Shown in pieces: positions 34,771 through 42,366 of a DNA stretch of 64,000 bases. The DNA is taken from the NCBI GenBank assembly GCA_958410215.1, contig CATYOF010000003.1, positions 107,962-171,961 on the forward strand, given 5' to 3'. The notes beneath the pieces are model-generated. The model was given only the letters and a program-made list of their open reading frames with translations. It was not told the DNA's origin and did no database searches. Origin of the DNA: an uncultured Cryptobacterium sp. Its GTDB lineage: Bacteria > Actinomycetota > Coriobacteriia > Coriobacteriales > Eggerthellaceae. A program made the translations under genes and the position numbers. Numbering within the stretch: position 1 is the stretch's first letter; each line of letters starts with the position of its first letter.

Positions 34771-36728
34771 GTAAAAAGTCACCAAGGGGCTGGGAAGCGA
34801 AATCTGGACAAACGGAGCCAAATAGCAACACTGCTATAACTGATCAGGATACTGTGTTCGAGATTGAGGCAAAAGAAACAGAGACTTTAGACTACGATCG
34901 TCCTAAGCTTCGCCTTGTTCATGTGGATAATTTTGAATCTCCCTTTTCGTTATCTTCGGAAGAATTTGCCTTGTACGCGCGGCGTTTTGTGACGCTGTTT
35001 GTAGATGAGGATAGAAGCTATTCTGGGGGAAATGGAAAAGTAATTTATGCCGAAAACTCCTGCGGCGAAGCGCTTGCGCTGAAGATGTGTTTAACAGATC
35101 AATCCGAATACGCATTGCGGCACGAATACGAAATTCAGCGCTCTCTATCGGGGATTAAAGGTATTCCGCAAGTTTATGGTTGGGGAATGTTAGAGGGAAG
35201 CCCCGTCATCATAATGGAATGGGTCGAGGGCATTACCTTAACACATGCGTGTAGGTCGTTAGCGGTGGACGACGATGGAAGACTATCTCCACTAACAGCA
35301 GCACGTATTGGTCGTGACCTCTTTGATTTGCTATCAAGGATGGATGTGCTTGAAGGAGAATTTGCTCATCGTGATATAACGCCAAATAATATTCTTATCC
35401 GCACTTCAAGATTACCCTTGCTTGACCAATCTGAAGAAGGGGTCTTTGACCTATGCTTAATAGATTTTGGATCAACTGCTCATTATGGAAAAGAAAAGAA
35501 TACAAGCACAAAGGCAAGCAGCGGAGCGGTTCCCGCATATGCTGCGCCTGAGCTTTTAGATTCCTCGCTCGACAGTAATGCGAAAGCGAAAACGTCACCT
35601 TTAGTAGATGTTTTTGCGGTGACAAGCGTGTTGTATGAAATGGCCTGTGGTCATTTGCCGTATCAGTCATACCTTGATGAAGCACGGTCTACTGCAGAAG
35701 ATACTGTTGCCGAAAAAGATATTTTTACCTGTGAATTAAAAACTAAGAACTCTATTGATCGCATGATGATGGCGCACAGGGCAGCATCTGATATAGGCTC
35801 GGTTCTTTCGTTTGAACCAGAAGTCGCAGTAGTGGCAAGCATAGCTGCTTCAGAGTTTTCTCTTAAGCCCGATGCGGGAGAAGTGCGTGAAGCGCTTGCT
35901 ATGGTGGATGAACAACTGGAAGAACTTATAGAAGCAGGTTTGCAAGCAAATCCGCATAACAGGCCGTTTGCTTCAGCAATGCGTGATGCACTTGCGACTT
36001 TTTGCTTTCAATATGCAGACAATGTAGGAAGGGCCCTTCGAGGGGAACCGTTAGTTTCTAGTTTATCAGGAAGTCCTGCAAGTGGTTTTGGTGGCTCACC
36101 TATCCGTATGCGAAATTTACTTAGAGCCATTGGAAAAGCGGCTTCTGCAGCAGTGTGGGTAGTTGCTGTTGTGGCAACTGGCATTTTGACAGGCGGTGCA
36201 GACGCAGCGTTTGGCTTCGGCCAGAATACTTTTACGGGTAGTTTGAATGGGATTATGGTGTCTTGCGTGTTAGCTTTACCAGGGGTACTAGGCATCGCTG
36301 TACGTGGCAAAGAAGTTCACTCTTTGAAAGGATTTATTCGCGGCTCCATTGGGCTTGTATGTGGTGTTTGCATAGCACTGCTAGCGAATGCATCAGTTGC
36401 CCCGACTTCAGAAGGCATTTCGCAAGGCTTAGCTGCGGCATTATTTGCTACTACAGCGGCTGCATGGTGTCCAATGGTGGTGGATTTCGCTTTAGCGGCC
36501 TTGCCAGCTCGCAGGCGTAAATTGCTGAAAGCTGCCGCGCAGCGCTATGCCCTTAAAAGCGGCAAGGAAGAACAATCTATCGAAAAAGTTGAGAGTTCAA
36601 ATCAAAAATTAAATACTGATCAGGGAATTTCATCTGCTGATGATATTGATTTCGAAGTTATTGAGGACGATTTGAGGCAAGATAGCCCCGAAAACAAAGG
36701 AAAGGAAAACTCTCATGATGGCAAATGA
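34767..36728 (+). CDS. Ser/Thr protein kinase with C-terminal membrane segments
   Basis: A 653-residue Hanks-type kinase. Lys106 in ALALKMC is the ATP-binding lysine; the catalytic loop is HRDITPNN (201-208), with Asp203 and the second Asn208 kept and Thr in the place of the usual Lys; the metal-binding Asp233 is in IDFGS. The glycine loop is poorly formed (SGGNGKVIYAENSCG), which suggests weak or specialised activity. The lid region has AYAAPELL. Beyond residue 450 are about four hydrophobic segments and a charged tail. It overlaps both neighbours (upstream by four bases, downstream by 14), so the three genes form one tightly coupled unit with the FHA protein. Confidence 0.88.
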   Translation: MSKKSPRGWEAKSGQTEPNSNTAITDQDTVFEIEAKETETLDYDRPKLRLVHVDNFESPFSLSSEEFALYARRFVTLFVDEDRSYSGGNGKVIYAENSCGEALALKMCLTDQSEYALRHEYEIQRSLSGIKGIPQVYGWGMLEGSPVIIMEWVEGITLTHACRSLAVDDDGRLSPLTAARIGRDLFDLLSRMDVLEGEFAHRDITPNNILIRTSRLPLLDQSEEGVFDLCLIDFGSTAHYGKEKNTSTKASSGAVPAYAAPELLDSSLDSNAKAKTSPLVDVFAVTSVLYEMACGHLPYQSYLDEARSTAEDTVAEKDIFTCELKTKNSIDRMMMAHRAASDIGSVLSFEPEVAVVASIAASEFSLKPDAGEVREALAMVDEQLEELIEAGLQANPHNRPFASAMRDALATFCFQYADNVGRALRGEPLVSSLSGSPASGFGGSPIRMRNLLRAIGKAASAAVWVVAVVATGILTGGADAAFGFGQNTFTGSLNGIMVSCVLALPGVLGIAVRGKEVHSLKGFIRGSIGLVCGVCIALLANASVAPTSEGISQGLAAALFATTAAAWCPMVVDFALAALPARRRKLLKAAAQRYALKSGKEEQSIEKVESSNQKLNTDQGISSADDIDFEVIEDDLRQDSPENKGKENSHDGK

Positions 36729-37698
36729 GATTACTCCTTGTTCTGCTTTGTTTAGCGCTATGAAAAAGCAGGGCGGAATTAGCTACAAAGAATTGGCGGG
36801 TCTTATTCTTTCAGGAAAGCCTTTATCGGATGGTCGTAGTCCGGTAAGCAGAATTAATGATAGAACCTGGGTTTCGCGATTTATCGTTCATGCTCCGGTA
36901 GGATCGTTGCAGGATAGATATTTTTGCGAATTTAGCGTGAGCGCTCTTCGAATTATTGCGCGATTGAAATCACGTATGGGAAAGGGACTTACGAGCGAAC
37001 AGATTCTTAATTTGGTAAAGGCAGAAGAAGTGCATGGCATGGAAAAGGCACTTTCGTTATGCCACCAGAACGTGACGCTTTATCGCAATACTCTTGATCG
37101 AGTGGTAAATGGTCCTGGTATGACGGTAGATGAAAGCGCTGAAGCAGCAATGGTATTGTTCGTTGCGGTAGGTTGTTTAGCTGATGTTCGTCGTGCCGCA
37201 GAATATACCATGAAGTTTGCTCAATCTACTCATGCAGGTCGTCTAACTACGCCTACTGCTTCTCCTGCTTCAACGGAAGCCTGTAAGAAAAGCATTCTTG
37301 CTGGTAGTCCTGTTTTAGGTTTGTTGCGTATTGTGGATGGCTACGTGACAGGCTATCCCTATTGGCTTTCGCTCGATAATGAGGGCACAGAAATCGGCGC
37401 TCTTGCGTTGGCTGATGGCGCAATTAACGATGTGGGACCGCATGTCTCCGCCCGTCATGTACGGATATGGCAGCAGGAGGAGCGTTGGTATGTAGAAGGT
37501 CTTGGCTCTAGTAATGGAACGACACTGGTAAGCGGTGCAAACCATGAAGTTATTACGGTGGAGTTGCCGGAGCGTGATCGTAAGAATGCGGAGCATAACG
37601 GGGGAGTATGCGACCCCGTAGAACTTCATCCGGGTGATGAGCTCCATTTGGCAGACGATACTGTTTTCGTGGTATTGGAAGGAATGCTGGAAGCATAA
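36715..37698 (+). CDS. FHA-domain protein
   Basis: A 327-residue protein. The C-terminal FHA domain (about 225-325) has the phosphothreonine-binding signature: SARH at 245-248 and GSSNG at 264-268, then VELHPGDELHLADDTVFVVL. The N-terminal 190 residues are helical and not recognised; they contain an ISYKELAGLILSG segment. FHA domains bind phosphothreonine, so the adjacent kinase is the natural partner. The start ATG 36715 lies inside the kinase gene and follows AAGGAAAA; ATG 36718 is equally possible. The gene end forms half of a convergent hairpin. Confidence 0.9.
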   Translation: MMANEITPCSALFSAMKKQGGISYKELAGLILSGKPLSDGRSPVSRINDRTWVSRFIVHAPVGSLQDRYFCEFSVSALRIIARLKSRMGKGLTSEQILNLVKAEEVHGMEKALSLCHQNVTLYRNTLDRVVNGPGMTVDESAEAAMVLFVAVGCLADVRRAAEYTMKFAQSTHAGRLTTPTASPASTEACKKSILAGSPVLGLLRIVDGYVTGYPYWLSLDNEGTEIGALALADGAINDVGPHVSARHVRIWQQEERWYVEGLGSSNGTTLVSGANHEVITVELPERDRKNAEHNGGVCDPVELHPGDELHLADDTVFVVLEGMLEA

Positions 37699-37714
37699 AT
37701 AGTTCCAGCATTCC
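37681..37714. terminator. Bidirectional hairpin between convergent genes
   Basis: GGAATGCTGGAA (37681-37692) and TTCCAGCATTCC (37703-37714) are perfect reverse complements. The left arm is the last coding part of the FHA gene; the right arm touches the stop of the minus-strand gene, so it can serve both transcripts. Confidence 0.7.
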
Positions 37715-37715
37715 T

Positions 37716-38285
37716 CTATCTGATCCATATTTCGGTTGATTCGTCAGTTATGATTCCTGGCGAAAAAGTTAGAACATCTCCATCTATTGATACCGAACAG
37801 ATTTGCCCTGTTATTCCGTCTGCAAATACATAAATAAGACCAGGTGCAATAATAAAATAGTTTAGTCGTCCTATTTCTGAGTCATAACGGCAAGTGAGTA
37901 GAGGAGCATTAGCGTCTAAGATTATTTCAGTATCGGTAAAATCTGCTGAAAGCGTTATGTAGTTTCCATAATAATGCTCCCAATAATACCCTTTGAGTTC
38001 ATTGGAAAATGAACTAGCTAAATAGCTGTATGAAAGTGCGCCAACTAACGCTAATCCAGCAAAAAAACTTATAACTGCGTGATGTGTTTGGAATGTCTGC
38101 GTGTTGGTGGTTGCACTGTTTTGTGCCGGCGCGTGTTTTAGAGGAATTGGTGTTTTCCAATTTATGGATCCTGGTGCTTTCTGCGCGGTTCTATTTTTGT
38201 TCCGAATATTTAAGATAGTCGGAGCTTTAATTCTTGATGAAGGGGCAGACCATTTTTCGGATCCAGGGGCTTTTACGCTACTCAT
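37716..38285 (-). CDS. Membrane-anchored protein with small outer domain
   Basis: A 189-residue protein of unknown function. A basic, Pro/Ser/Lys-rich cytoplasmic tail of about 70 residues with an imperfect repeat (VKAPGSEKWSAP, then QKAPGSINWKTP) precedes one membrane segment (about 77-97, VISFFAGLALVGALSYSYLA) and an outer beta-rich domain (GNYITLSADFTDTEIIL onward). The layout parallels the 26185 gene product. The start at 38285 follows GAGGAAACTATC; the longer open frame to 38513 overlaps the upstream gene and is not needed. It is cotranscribed with the small membrane protein 12 bases upstream. Confidence 0.75.
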   Translation of the reverse strand: MSSVKAPGSEKWSAPSSRIKAPTILNIRNKNRTAQKAPGSINWKTPIPLKHAPAQNSATTNTQTFQTHHAVISFFAGLALVGALSYSYLASSFSNELKGYYWEHYYGNYITLSADFTDTEIILDANAPLLTCRYDSEIGRLNYFIIAPGLIYVFADGITGQICSVSIDGDVLTFSPGIITDESTEIWIR

Positions 38286-38296
38286 GATAGTTTCCT

Positions 38297-38566
38297 CTAA
38301 AGAGTGGAAGAAGCATCCTTGATAGGAGCTGGATCGGGAATGGTTTGAGTAGCAAGATTTGTGCTTCTGTCGGGCAAGGCAGCAACATAAAGTCCTGCTG
38401 CAAGAGGGGTTGCGAATAGTCCGATGAGCCAGATTTTTCCGCGAATAGAATTGTCTAATTCGTAACCTTTCTCCGCAAGTGCGGCAAGATATAAATTGAT
38501 AGCATTTACCCAAGCTACAATAACTACAATCACAATTACGATCATAAGAAACAGAAGGAATTCCAT
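38297..38566 (-). CDS. Small two-segment membrane protein (paralogue of 41579-41803)
   Basis: An 89-residue protein with two hydrophobic segments (about 3-25 and 44-64). The second segment and its ends, GKIWLIGLFATPLAAGLYVAALPDR, align well with GKLWFIGFFGLIFTPALVVAALPKK of the gene at 41579, so they are a family. No function is known. AAAGGAAACTATC precedes the ATG; the same GGAAACTATCATG string starts the next gene. A TGTTGCGCAACA palindrome lies 62 bp upstream. Confidence 0.75.
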   Translation of the reverse strand: MEFLLFLMIVIVIVVIVAWVNAINLYLAALAEKGYELDNSIRGKIWLIGLFATPLAAGLYVAALPDRSTNLATQTIPDPAPIKDASSTL

Positions 38567-38627
38567 GATAGTTTCCTTTCTCTATGGATACTGATATTTT
38601 TAAGTTAAACCTACAAACAAGCTGTTC

Positions 38628-38639
38628 TGTTGCGCAACA
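38628..38639. promoter_or_regulatory. Operator candidate TGTTGCGCAACA, copy 3
   Basis: Perfect 12-bp palindrome 62 bp upstream of the minus-strand gene starting at 38566; identical to the copies at 33692 and 41197. Confidence 0.75.
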
Positions 38640-38645
38640 AAAGAA

Positions 38646-38678
38646 ATAAGCTCCGCTTATGAGCGAAGCGGAGCTTAT
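38646..38678 (-). terminator. Terminator of the lipoprotein gene (minus strand)
   Basis: ATAAGCTCCGCTT (38646-38658) and AAGCGGAGCTTAT (38666-38678) are perfect 13-bp arms. Read on the minus strand the stem is followed by a T-rich stretch TTTCTTTT, 25 bp after the stop of the 38703-39620 gene. Confidence 0.85.
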
Positions 38679-38702
38679 AAAGAGGGGATAAAAGCGGTGC
38701 TA

Positions 38703-39620
38703 TTAAAGTGTTATTGAGTATTGCTGCGGATCGCTAACGTAGCTTGCGTATGTTTGGAACATATCGATGGACTTTGGCATGCTAATAGTTAAAGTAGTTG
38801 TTCCTGAATTCTTCACTTCGTCAGGGACGGAAGCGTAAATAACCATGCTAGCGGTATCTTTAGCTTCAACTTGGTATGACTGACTAATTTTGGCATCTAT
38901 ATCAAGTGCTACGGTTGCGTTGTAGTTGTTTCCGTTAATGTTGTAATTTGCTGCGATAGCATAGCTTGGAACCATGTAGTCTGAAGACAAATTCTTAAAG
39001 CTAATCCGTGCAACTAGGTAGCTAGAACCTGACTCATCGGTCATATAGTAATAATAACCAGAGGTATCTGAAGGGTAAATTTCTTCTGCATAGTCTATTG
39101 AATCAATCGTAAAAGAATATAGATCTGTTTCGACTGCTTCTCCCACGCTAATAGCCTTTGGACCTTTAGCCTTTGAGTCTTCTACTGCTGCGTTGTAATC
39201 ATCTTCGGATATTTTGGTGGCGGTAACATGCTGATCGCCGATAGCATCAGTATTTAATGTGTTGTCTTCAATGGTAATCTCACCATTTTCTATGGCTGGA
39301 GCATCTCCGCTTGTCATTCCCGTGTCGAACGATTCGCCTTCAGGGACATTGATAATTACTTTATTGTCTTGAATTTCCCAGGTACCTACTCTTTGCAAGT
39401 TGCTGCCTTGGATCCACCCATCTAGAGTAAACGTTCCGTCTTCGTTAAAGTGATAAAACGTGTATATACCCTGTTCTTGGAGATCTTCGGGATTTCCGGA
39501 GGTTGTTTTCCATATGCCAACTACATCTTCATTCTGTAAGTTTTTTGCGCATCCTGACAGACAAAAGGCACCAAGAGCAAAAGCTAAACATAGCACCAAC
39601 AAATACCTTATGTGTTTCAT
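38703..39620 (-). CDS. Lipoprotein with lipocalin-like and DUF4352-like domains
   Basis: A 305-residue lipoprotein. The signal peptide ends in the lipobox LSGC with Cys24, so it is anchored to the outer face of the membrane. A first domain (about 34-140) has the VVGIWKTTSG and GTFTLDGW, VGTWEIQDNKVII pattern of small beta-barrel lipocalin-like domains. A second domain (about 155-305) starts ISVGEAVETDLYSFTIDSIDY and continues with beta strands in the style of DUF4352/Ig-like domains. No partner is known. AGGAGAG precedes the start. An operator palindrome lies 58 bp upstream. The product of 40849-41139 shares the VG-x-x-VETDL segment. Confidence 0.82.
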   Translation of the reverse strand: MKHIRYLLVLCLAFALGAFCLSGCAKNLQNEDVVGIWKTTSGNPEDLQEQGIYTFYHFNEDGTFTLDGWIQGSNLQRVGTWEIQDNKVIINVPEGESFDTGMTSGDAPAIENGEITIEDNTLNTDAIGDQHVTATKISEDDYNAAVEDSKAKGPKAISVGEAVETDLYSFTIDSIDYAEEIYPSDTSGYYYYMTDESGSSYLVARISFKNLSSDYMVPSYAIAANYNINGNNYNATVALDIDAKISQSYQVEAKDTASMVIYASVPDEVKNSGTTTLTISMPKSIDMFQTYASYVSDPQQYSITL

Positions 39621-39677
39621 TTTACTCTCCTAACATTTGACTTCATAACCGAAGGTTACCCTGGTAAACCAGTATTT

Positions 39678-39689
39678 TGTTGCACAACA
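39678..39689. promoter_or_regulatory. Operator candidate TGTTGCACAACA, copy 4
   Basis: Eleven of twelve bases of the palindrome, placed in the divergent gap between the lipoprotein gene (start 39620, minus) and the zinc-ribbon gene (start 39779, plus), so it could control both. Confidence 0.65.
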
Positions 39690-39778
39690 TATCTAGTGAG
39701 ATTTGCTCTAAGCTGAGATTTGTAGTTCAGAACAAATGTTGAAATAAAACTAATAAATTCGTGAAATAGAGGTTTAAT

Positions 39779-40303
39779 ATGGCTTTGGTAACCTGTCCTG
39801 AATGTGGAAAAGGGATTTCTGAAAGTGCAGAAAAATGTCCCCACTGCGGATACCCTTTAAAAACTCAACAACATGAAATTGAGCGTAAAGCTTCTTTAAA
39901 GTCGGGAAGTATTATTGGGCTAATTGGTGGTGTTGCGTTTTGTTTGGTTTTAGTGTTTGGAATGAGCGGCATGTTCGATTCTAATAATACAAGCAATTCT
40001 GATGCTTCGATCTCTATTAGTCCGGCGGCAAATGAAATAATGTTTTTTGTTGGATTAATAGCTGCTCTTGTGGTAACAGCTGTATTTCTCTTTGCCTTGG
40101 TAAAAGGGAATGATTTAAACCGCAATCCAGCAATTGCTGTAAGCGTGATCGCTCTCGTTCTCTCAGCCATAGGCTTCATGGGTATAATCTTTTATCTCAA
40201 CGTTTTATCTATATGTGTTGGTTGGATATTCTTGTGGCAACCATTGCTGGAATTAATTGGCTCTATAAAAATGATCTCAAGTGCATTGAAGTATGAGAAG
40301 TAA
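39779..40303 (+). CDS. Zinc-ribbon membrane protein
   Basis: A 174-residue protein. Residues 6-23 are a zinc ribbon, CPECG and CPHCG, with Cys6, Cys9, Cys20 and Cys23. About four hydrophobic segments follow (about 42-62, 85-108, 119-139, 143-162). Such ribbon-plus-membrane proteins are common in Gram-positives without a defined role. It is divergent from the lipoprotein gene across a shared operator candidate. Its end overlaps the start of the following damaged frame by 11 bases. Confidence 0.8.
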   Translation: MALVTCPECGKGISESAEKCPHCGYPLKTQQHEIERKASLKSGSIIGLIGGVAFCLVLVFGMSGMFDSNNTSNSDASISISPAANEIMFFVGLIAALVVTAVFLFALVKGNDLNRNPAIAVSVIALVLSAIGFMGIIFYLNVLSICVGWIFLWQPLLELIGSIKMISSALKYEK

Positions 40304-40605
40304 AATCATTTTGGGAATTTATGATAAGGATTTTTGTTCAGCCAGGCTTGTAACCTATGGAGTAATTTATGCCGTACTGATAATTGCTGTCTCTGTCCCT
40401 ATACATTATGCCTGTTCAAGTATGGGTGGCTGTATAGGATGCGGTTTTAGGGAGGCAATTACCTGTGCTTTACATTTCGATTTTTTTTGGTGCGGTTAGC
40501 AAGAACCAACTAATCGTACCTTTTTTGCTTTTCGGTGTCTTTTCGGTGCTTGATAGTGCTGGAATAATTCTTCGTAGCAAAAAACATAAACAATTACGTA
40601 AATAA
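40293..40605 (+). pseudogene. Small membrane protein gene, probably frameshifted
   Basis: The frame from ATG 40293 (68 codons) starts like a membrane protein (LVTYGVIYAVLIIAVSVPIHYA) but ends in TAG just after a T8 tract at about 40481-40488. A second frame, open from about 40438 to 40605, continues with LYISIFFGAVSKN and NQLIVPFLLFGVFSVLDSAGI and ends in a Lys-rich tail. The pair reads as one three-segment membrane protein broken by a single-base change. Alternatively the second frame is a small gene of its own from GTG 40465, which has AGGGAGG nine bases upstream. Confidence 0.5.
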
Positions 40606-40628
40606 ACTTAAATCAAAGGCGGATCTGC

Positions 40629-40826
40629 ATGCCTGAATCAATCCAAATTGATATTGACGCATTGCGCGACTGTTTAATGGATTACTGTGGGTCCGCCATC
40701 TTTTCTGGGTTTCTTGCGGCAATTATTGATGTTGCAGAAATTGAAAGCGCAGATGGGCGCGAGCTTTGTCAGATTGCTGAACGATTAGGCGTTAATTTGC
40801 GGCAATTTGAAGTACCGTGCTATTAA
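40629..40826 (+). CDS. Small conserved-looking cytoplasmic protein
   Basis: A 65-residue acidic protein of unknown function, starting MPESIQIDIDALRDCLMDYCGSAIFSG and ending in a helix-rich half with AERLGVNLRQFEV. ATG 40629 follows AAAGGCGGATC. Similar small proteins accompany lipoprotein genes in related bacteria, from memory, but I cannot name the family. No membrane segment is present. Confidence 0.65.
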   Translation: MPESIQIDIDALRDCLMDYCGSAIFSGFLAAIIDVAEIESADGRELCQIAERLGVNLRQFEVPCY

Positions 40827-40848
40827 AGATTCCGATCTGTAAGGCAGT

Positions 40849-41139
40849 TCATTGGTAAGAGCTTTGTGTCTTTAGCCTGTCTTCTGGACAAAAGTAATCA
40901 TTATCGATATTAAAATCCGTTCCAACAGGGAGAGAGTTATTAAGAGCAACAGCAAGTGCTGCATCATTGAGTGCGAGTTTCACTAGGTCGGTTTCGACTG
41001 TATCGCCGACATTGTACGTTGCAGGTTTAGTTTCTTCAGGAGTTTGTCGCTCTGTCGATTGCGAGGAACAGCCGAATGGGCAGAATGCTAAAGCTGCACT
41101 TGCCGCAACAGCTCCAATCTTCGAAATTAAAGGCTTCAT
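40849..41139 (-). CDS. Short lipoprotein, probably truncated
   Basis: A 96-residue protein with a lipoprotein signal ending in PFGC (Cys24). The mature part begins with a linker and then YNVGDTVETDLVKLALNDAALAVALNN, the entry of the DUF4352-like domain seen in the 38703-39620 lipoprotein, but the frame stops after FCPEDRLKTQSSYQ, well before the domain would be complete. It therefore looks like a 3'-truncated gene that still has an intact start, AAAGGGG ribosome site and an operator palindrome 58 bp upstream. Confidence 0.65.
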   Translation of the reverse strand: MKPLISKIGAVAASAALAFCPFGCSSQSTERQTPEETKPATYNVGDTVETDLVKLALNDAALAVALNNSLPVGTDFNIDNDYFCPEDRLKTQSSYQ

Positions 41140-41196
41140 CTATACCCCTTTCGCAAAACTACTTTTAGCTGATTATCTTGTTGGACGTGTGTGATT

Positions 41197-41208
41197 TGTT
41201 GCGCAACA
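41197..41208. promoter_or_regulatory. Operator candidate TGTTGCGCAACA, copy 5
   Basis: Perfect 12-bp palindrome in the divergent gap between the truncated lipoprotein gene (start 41139, minus) and the small exported peptide gene (start 41315, plus). The flank TT...TAT is shared with the copy at 39678. Confidence 0.75.
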
Positions 41209-41314
41209 TATTTTGGAATACCTGCATTAATCTCAATTTAAGCTCGATGCGGTAAAGATCAAGCTTTGAAAGCTTTGCTGAAAATCATCAAGCAGATTAT
41301 TAAAGGGGGATCAG

Positions 41315-41482
41315 ATGAAGAAACTAATCGCAGTAATAGTGATTGTGGCCTTAGTTGTTGTTGGGATACTTGCTTTTGTCTATTTCTCCCAATCTGAATC
41401 ATCAAATGCTACTGGATCTGTGGTTGCTTCGGTGGCTCAACAAGGCGGTGAAACTATTAGTGAATTTGAGATTTCGGAATAA
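41315..41482 (+). CDS. Small single-pass membrane or exported peptide
   Basis: A 55-residue protein starting MKKLIAVIVIVALVVVGILAF, one hydrophobic segment, followed by a short polar part ending in ETISEFEISE. ATG 41315 follows AAGGGGGA at good spacing. It is short, so the call rests on the ribosome site, the clean signal-anchor pattern and the position behind an operator candidate. Function unknown. Confidence 0.6.
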   Translation: MKKLIAVIVIVALVVVGILAFVYFSQSESSNATGSVVASVAQQGGETISEFEISE

Positions 41483-41578
41483 AAGAGAAAATTGATGAAT
41501 CAAAGGTCTTAAGGCGAAACCAATGGTGTTTTCTGGCTCGTTAATGAACGGATTTGGAGTGCATTTTAGGAGAAAGCT

Positions 41579-41803
41579 ATGAGAGTCGGTCCATTTTCTA
41601 TGCTGGCGTTCTTTCCGATGCTGGCTGTAGCTCTTCTTGTTTGTTATATCGTGGCGTGGATTCTTACGATGCAGATTGTCACTAGGATTGCTGCCAATAA
41701 AGGATATCCAGAGCTATCTGGCAAGCTGTGGTTTATTGGCTTTTTTGGGCTTATTTTTACTCCCGCATTAGTTGTTGCCGCTTTACCAAAGAAGTCTAAT
41801 TAA
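41579..41803 (+). CDS. Small two-segment membrane protein (paralogue of 38297-38566)
   Basis: A 74-residue protein with hydrophobic segments at about 8-30 and 46-66. The segment ELSGKLWFIGFFGL and the end VVAALPKK align with the gene at 38297. AGGAGAAAGCT lies before ATG 41579. It is followed by a strong terminator, so the unit 41315-41803 is probably a two-gene transcript. Confidence 0.72.
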   Translation: MRVGPFSMLAFFPMLAVALLVCYIVAWILTMQIVTRIAANKGYPELSGKLWFIGFFGLIFTPALVVAALPKKSN

Positions 41804-41843
41804 TTAGATTGCACTTTAAGTTGGCAGCACTTATGGCTTATTG

Positions 41844-41886
41844 GCGACTACAGGAGAAGTTAATCCTGTAGTCGCTGTTCTTTTTG
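41844..41886 (+). terminator. Rho-independent terminator
   Basis: GCGACTACAGGA (41844-41855) pairs perfectly with TCCTGTAGTCGC (41863-41874) around GAAGTTA, followed by TGTTCTTTTTGG. Confidence 0.9.
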
Positions 41887-41906
41887 GATCATTCTTTCGG
41901 GTTGTA

Positions 41907-42083
41907 TTATTTCCGTGCGGTAATTTCTTCCATATACTCACGGAAGAAAGGAATTTCAAAGTCTATAGTGCCGCCAATTTGTTTGCCTATAACACCTTGC
42001 TTCAATAAGTGTGTTTTGTAGCTTGAAGCGTAATTGGTGCCTTTACCTAATCGCTGAAATGCAGAGTGAATCCTTTTGTAGTT
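41907..42083 (-). pseudogene. Remnant of the C-terminus of an AAA-type ATPase
   Basis: On the minus strand a frame of about 58 codons without a start codon ends in TAA at 41907. It reads AFQRLGKGTNYASSYKTHL, then LKQGVIGKQIGGTIDFEIPFFREYM, which is the pattern of the C-terminal winged helix of prokaryotic AAA-type ATPases. A stop codon interrupts it at its upstream end, in the degenerate 20-bp repeats. It is a decayed fragment. It accounts for about half of the 411-bp gap between the terminator and the next gene. Confidence 0.6.
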
Positions 42084-42131
42084 TTAGACTTCCTTTGCAA
42101 ATTTAGGCAATTTTTGCGAGTTTAGGCGAAT
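42072..42131. repeat. Three degenerate 20-bp tandem repeats beside the ATPase remnant
   Basis: Units CCTTTTGTAGTTTTAGACTT (42072-42091), CCTTTGCAAATTTAGGCAAT (42092-42111) and TTTTGCGAGTTTAGGCGAAT (42112-42131) run head to tail, overlapping the broken end of the remnant. Confidence 0.75.
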
Positions 42132-42366
42132 CAGTATTAATTAAATATTTGTCCAAAAACTAGGAGAGTTTTCGGCTTGGTTTCAAAATATTATTTGTAT
42201 GTGTAATGCGTGTGAGATTTAACGGGTACGCTTATAGGTGTGTTGTTTGATATTGGGGCTGGCATTGCAAAATTGGATATCAACCAATGAACGATAGGTG
42301 CAAGTAGTATCTCTAATATGGCAGTTACGGGGAGTGGCTGACGTAAGAAAAATATGGGCGGCGGAA

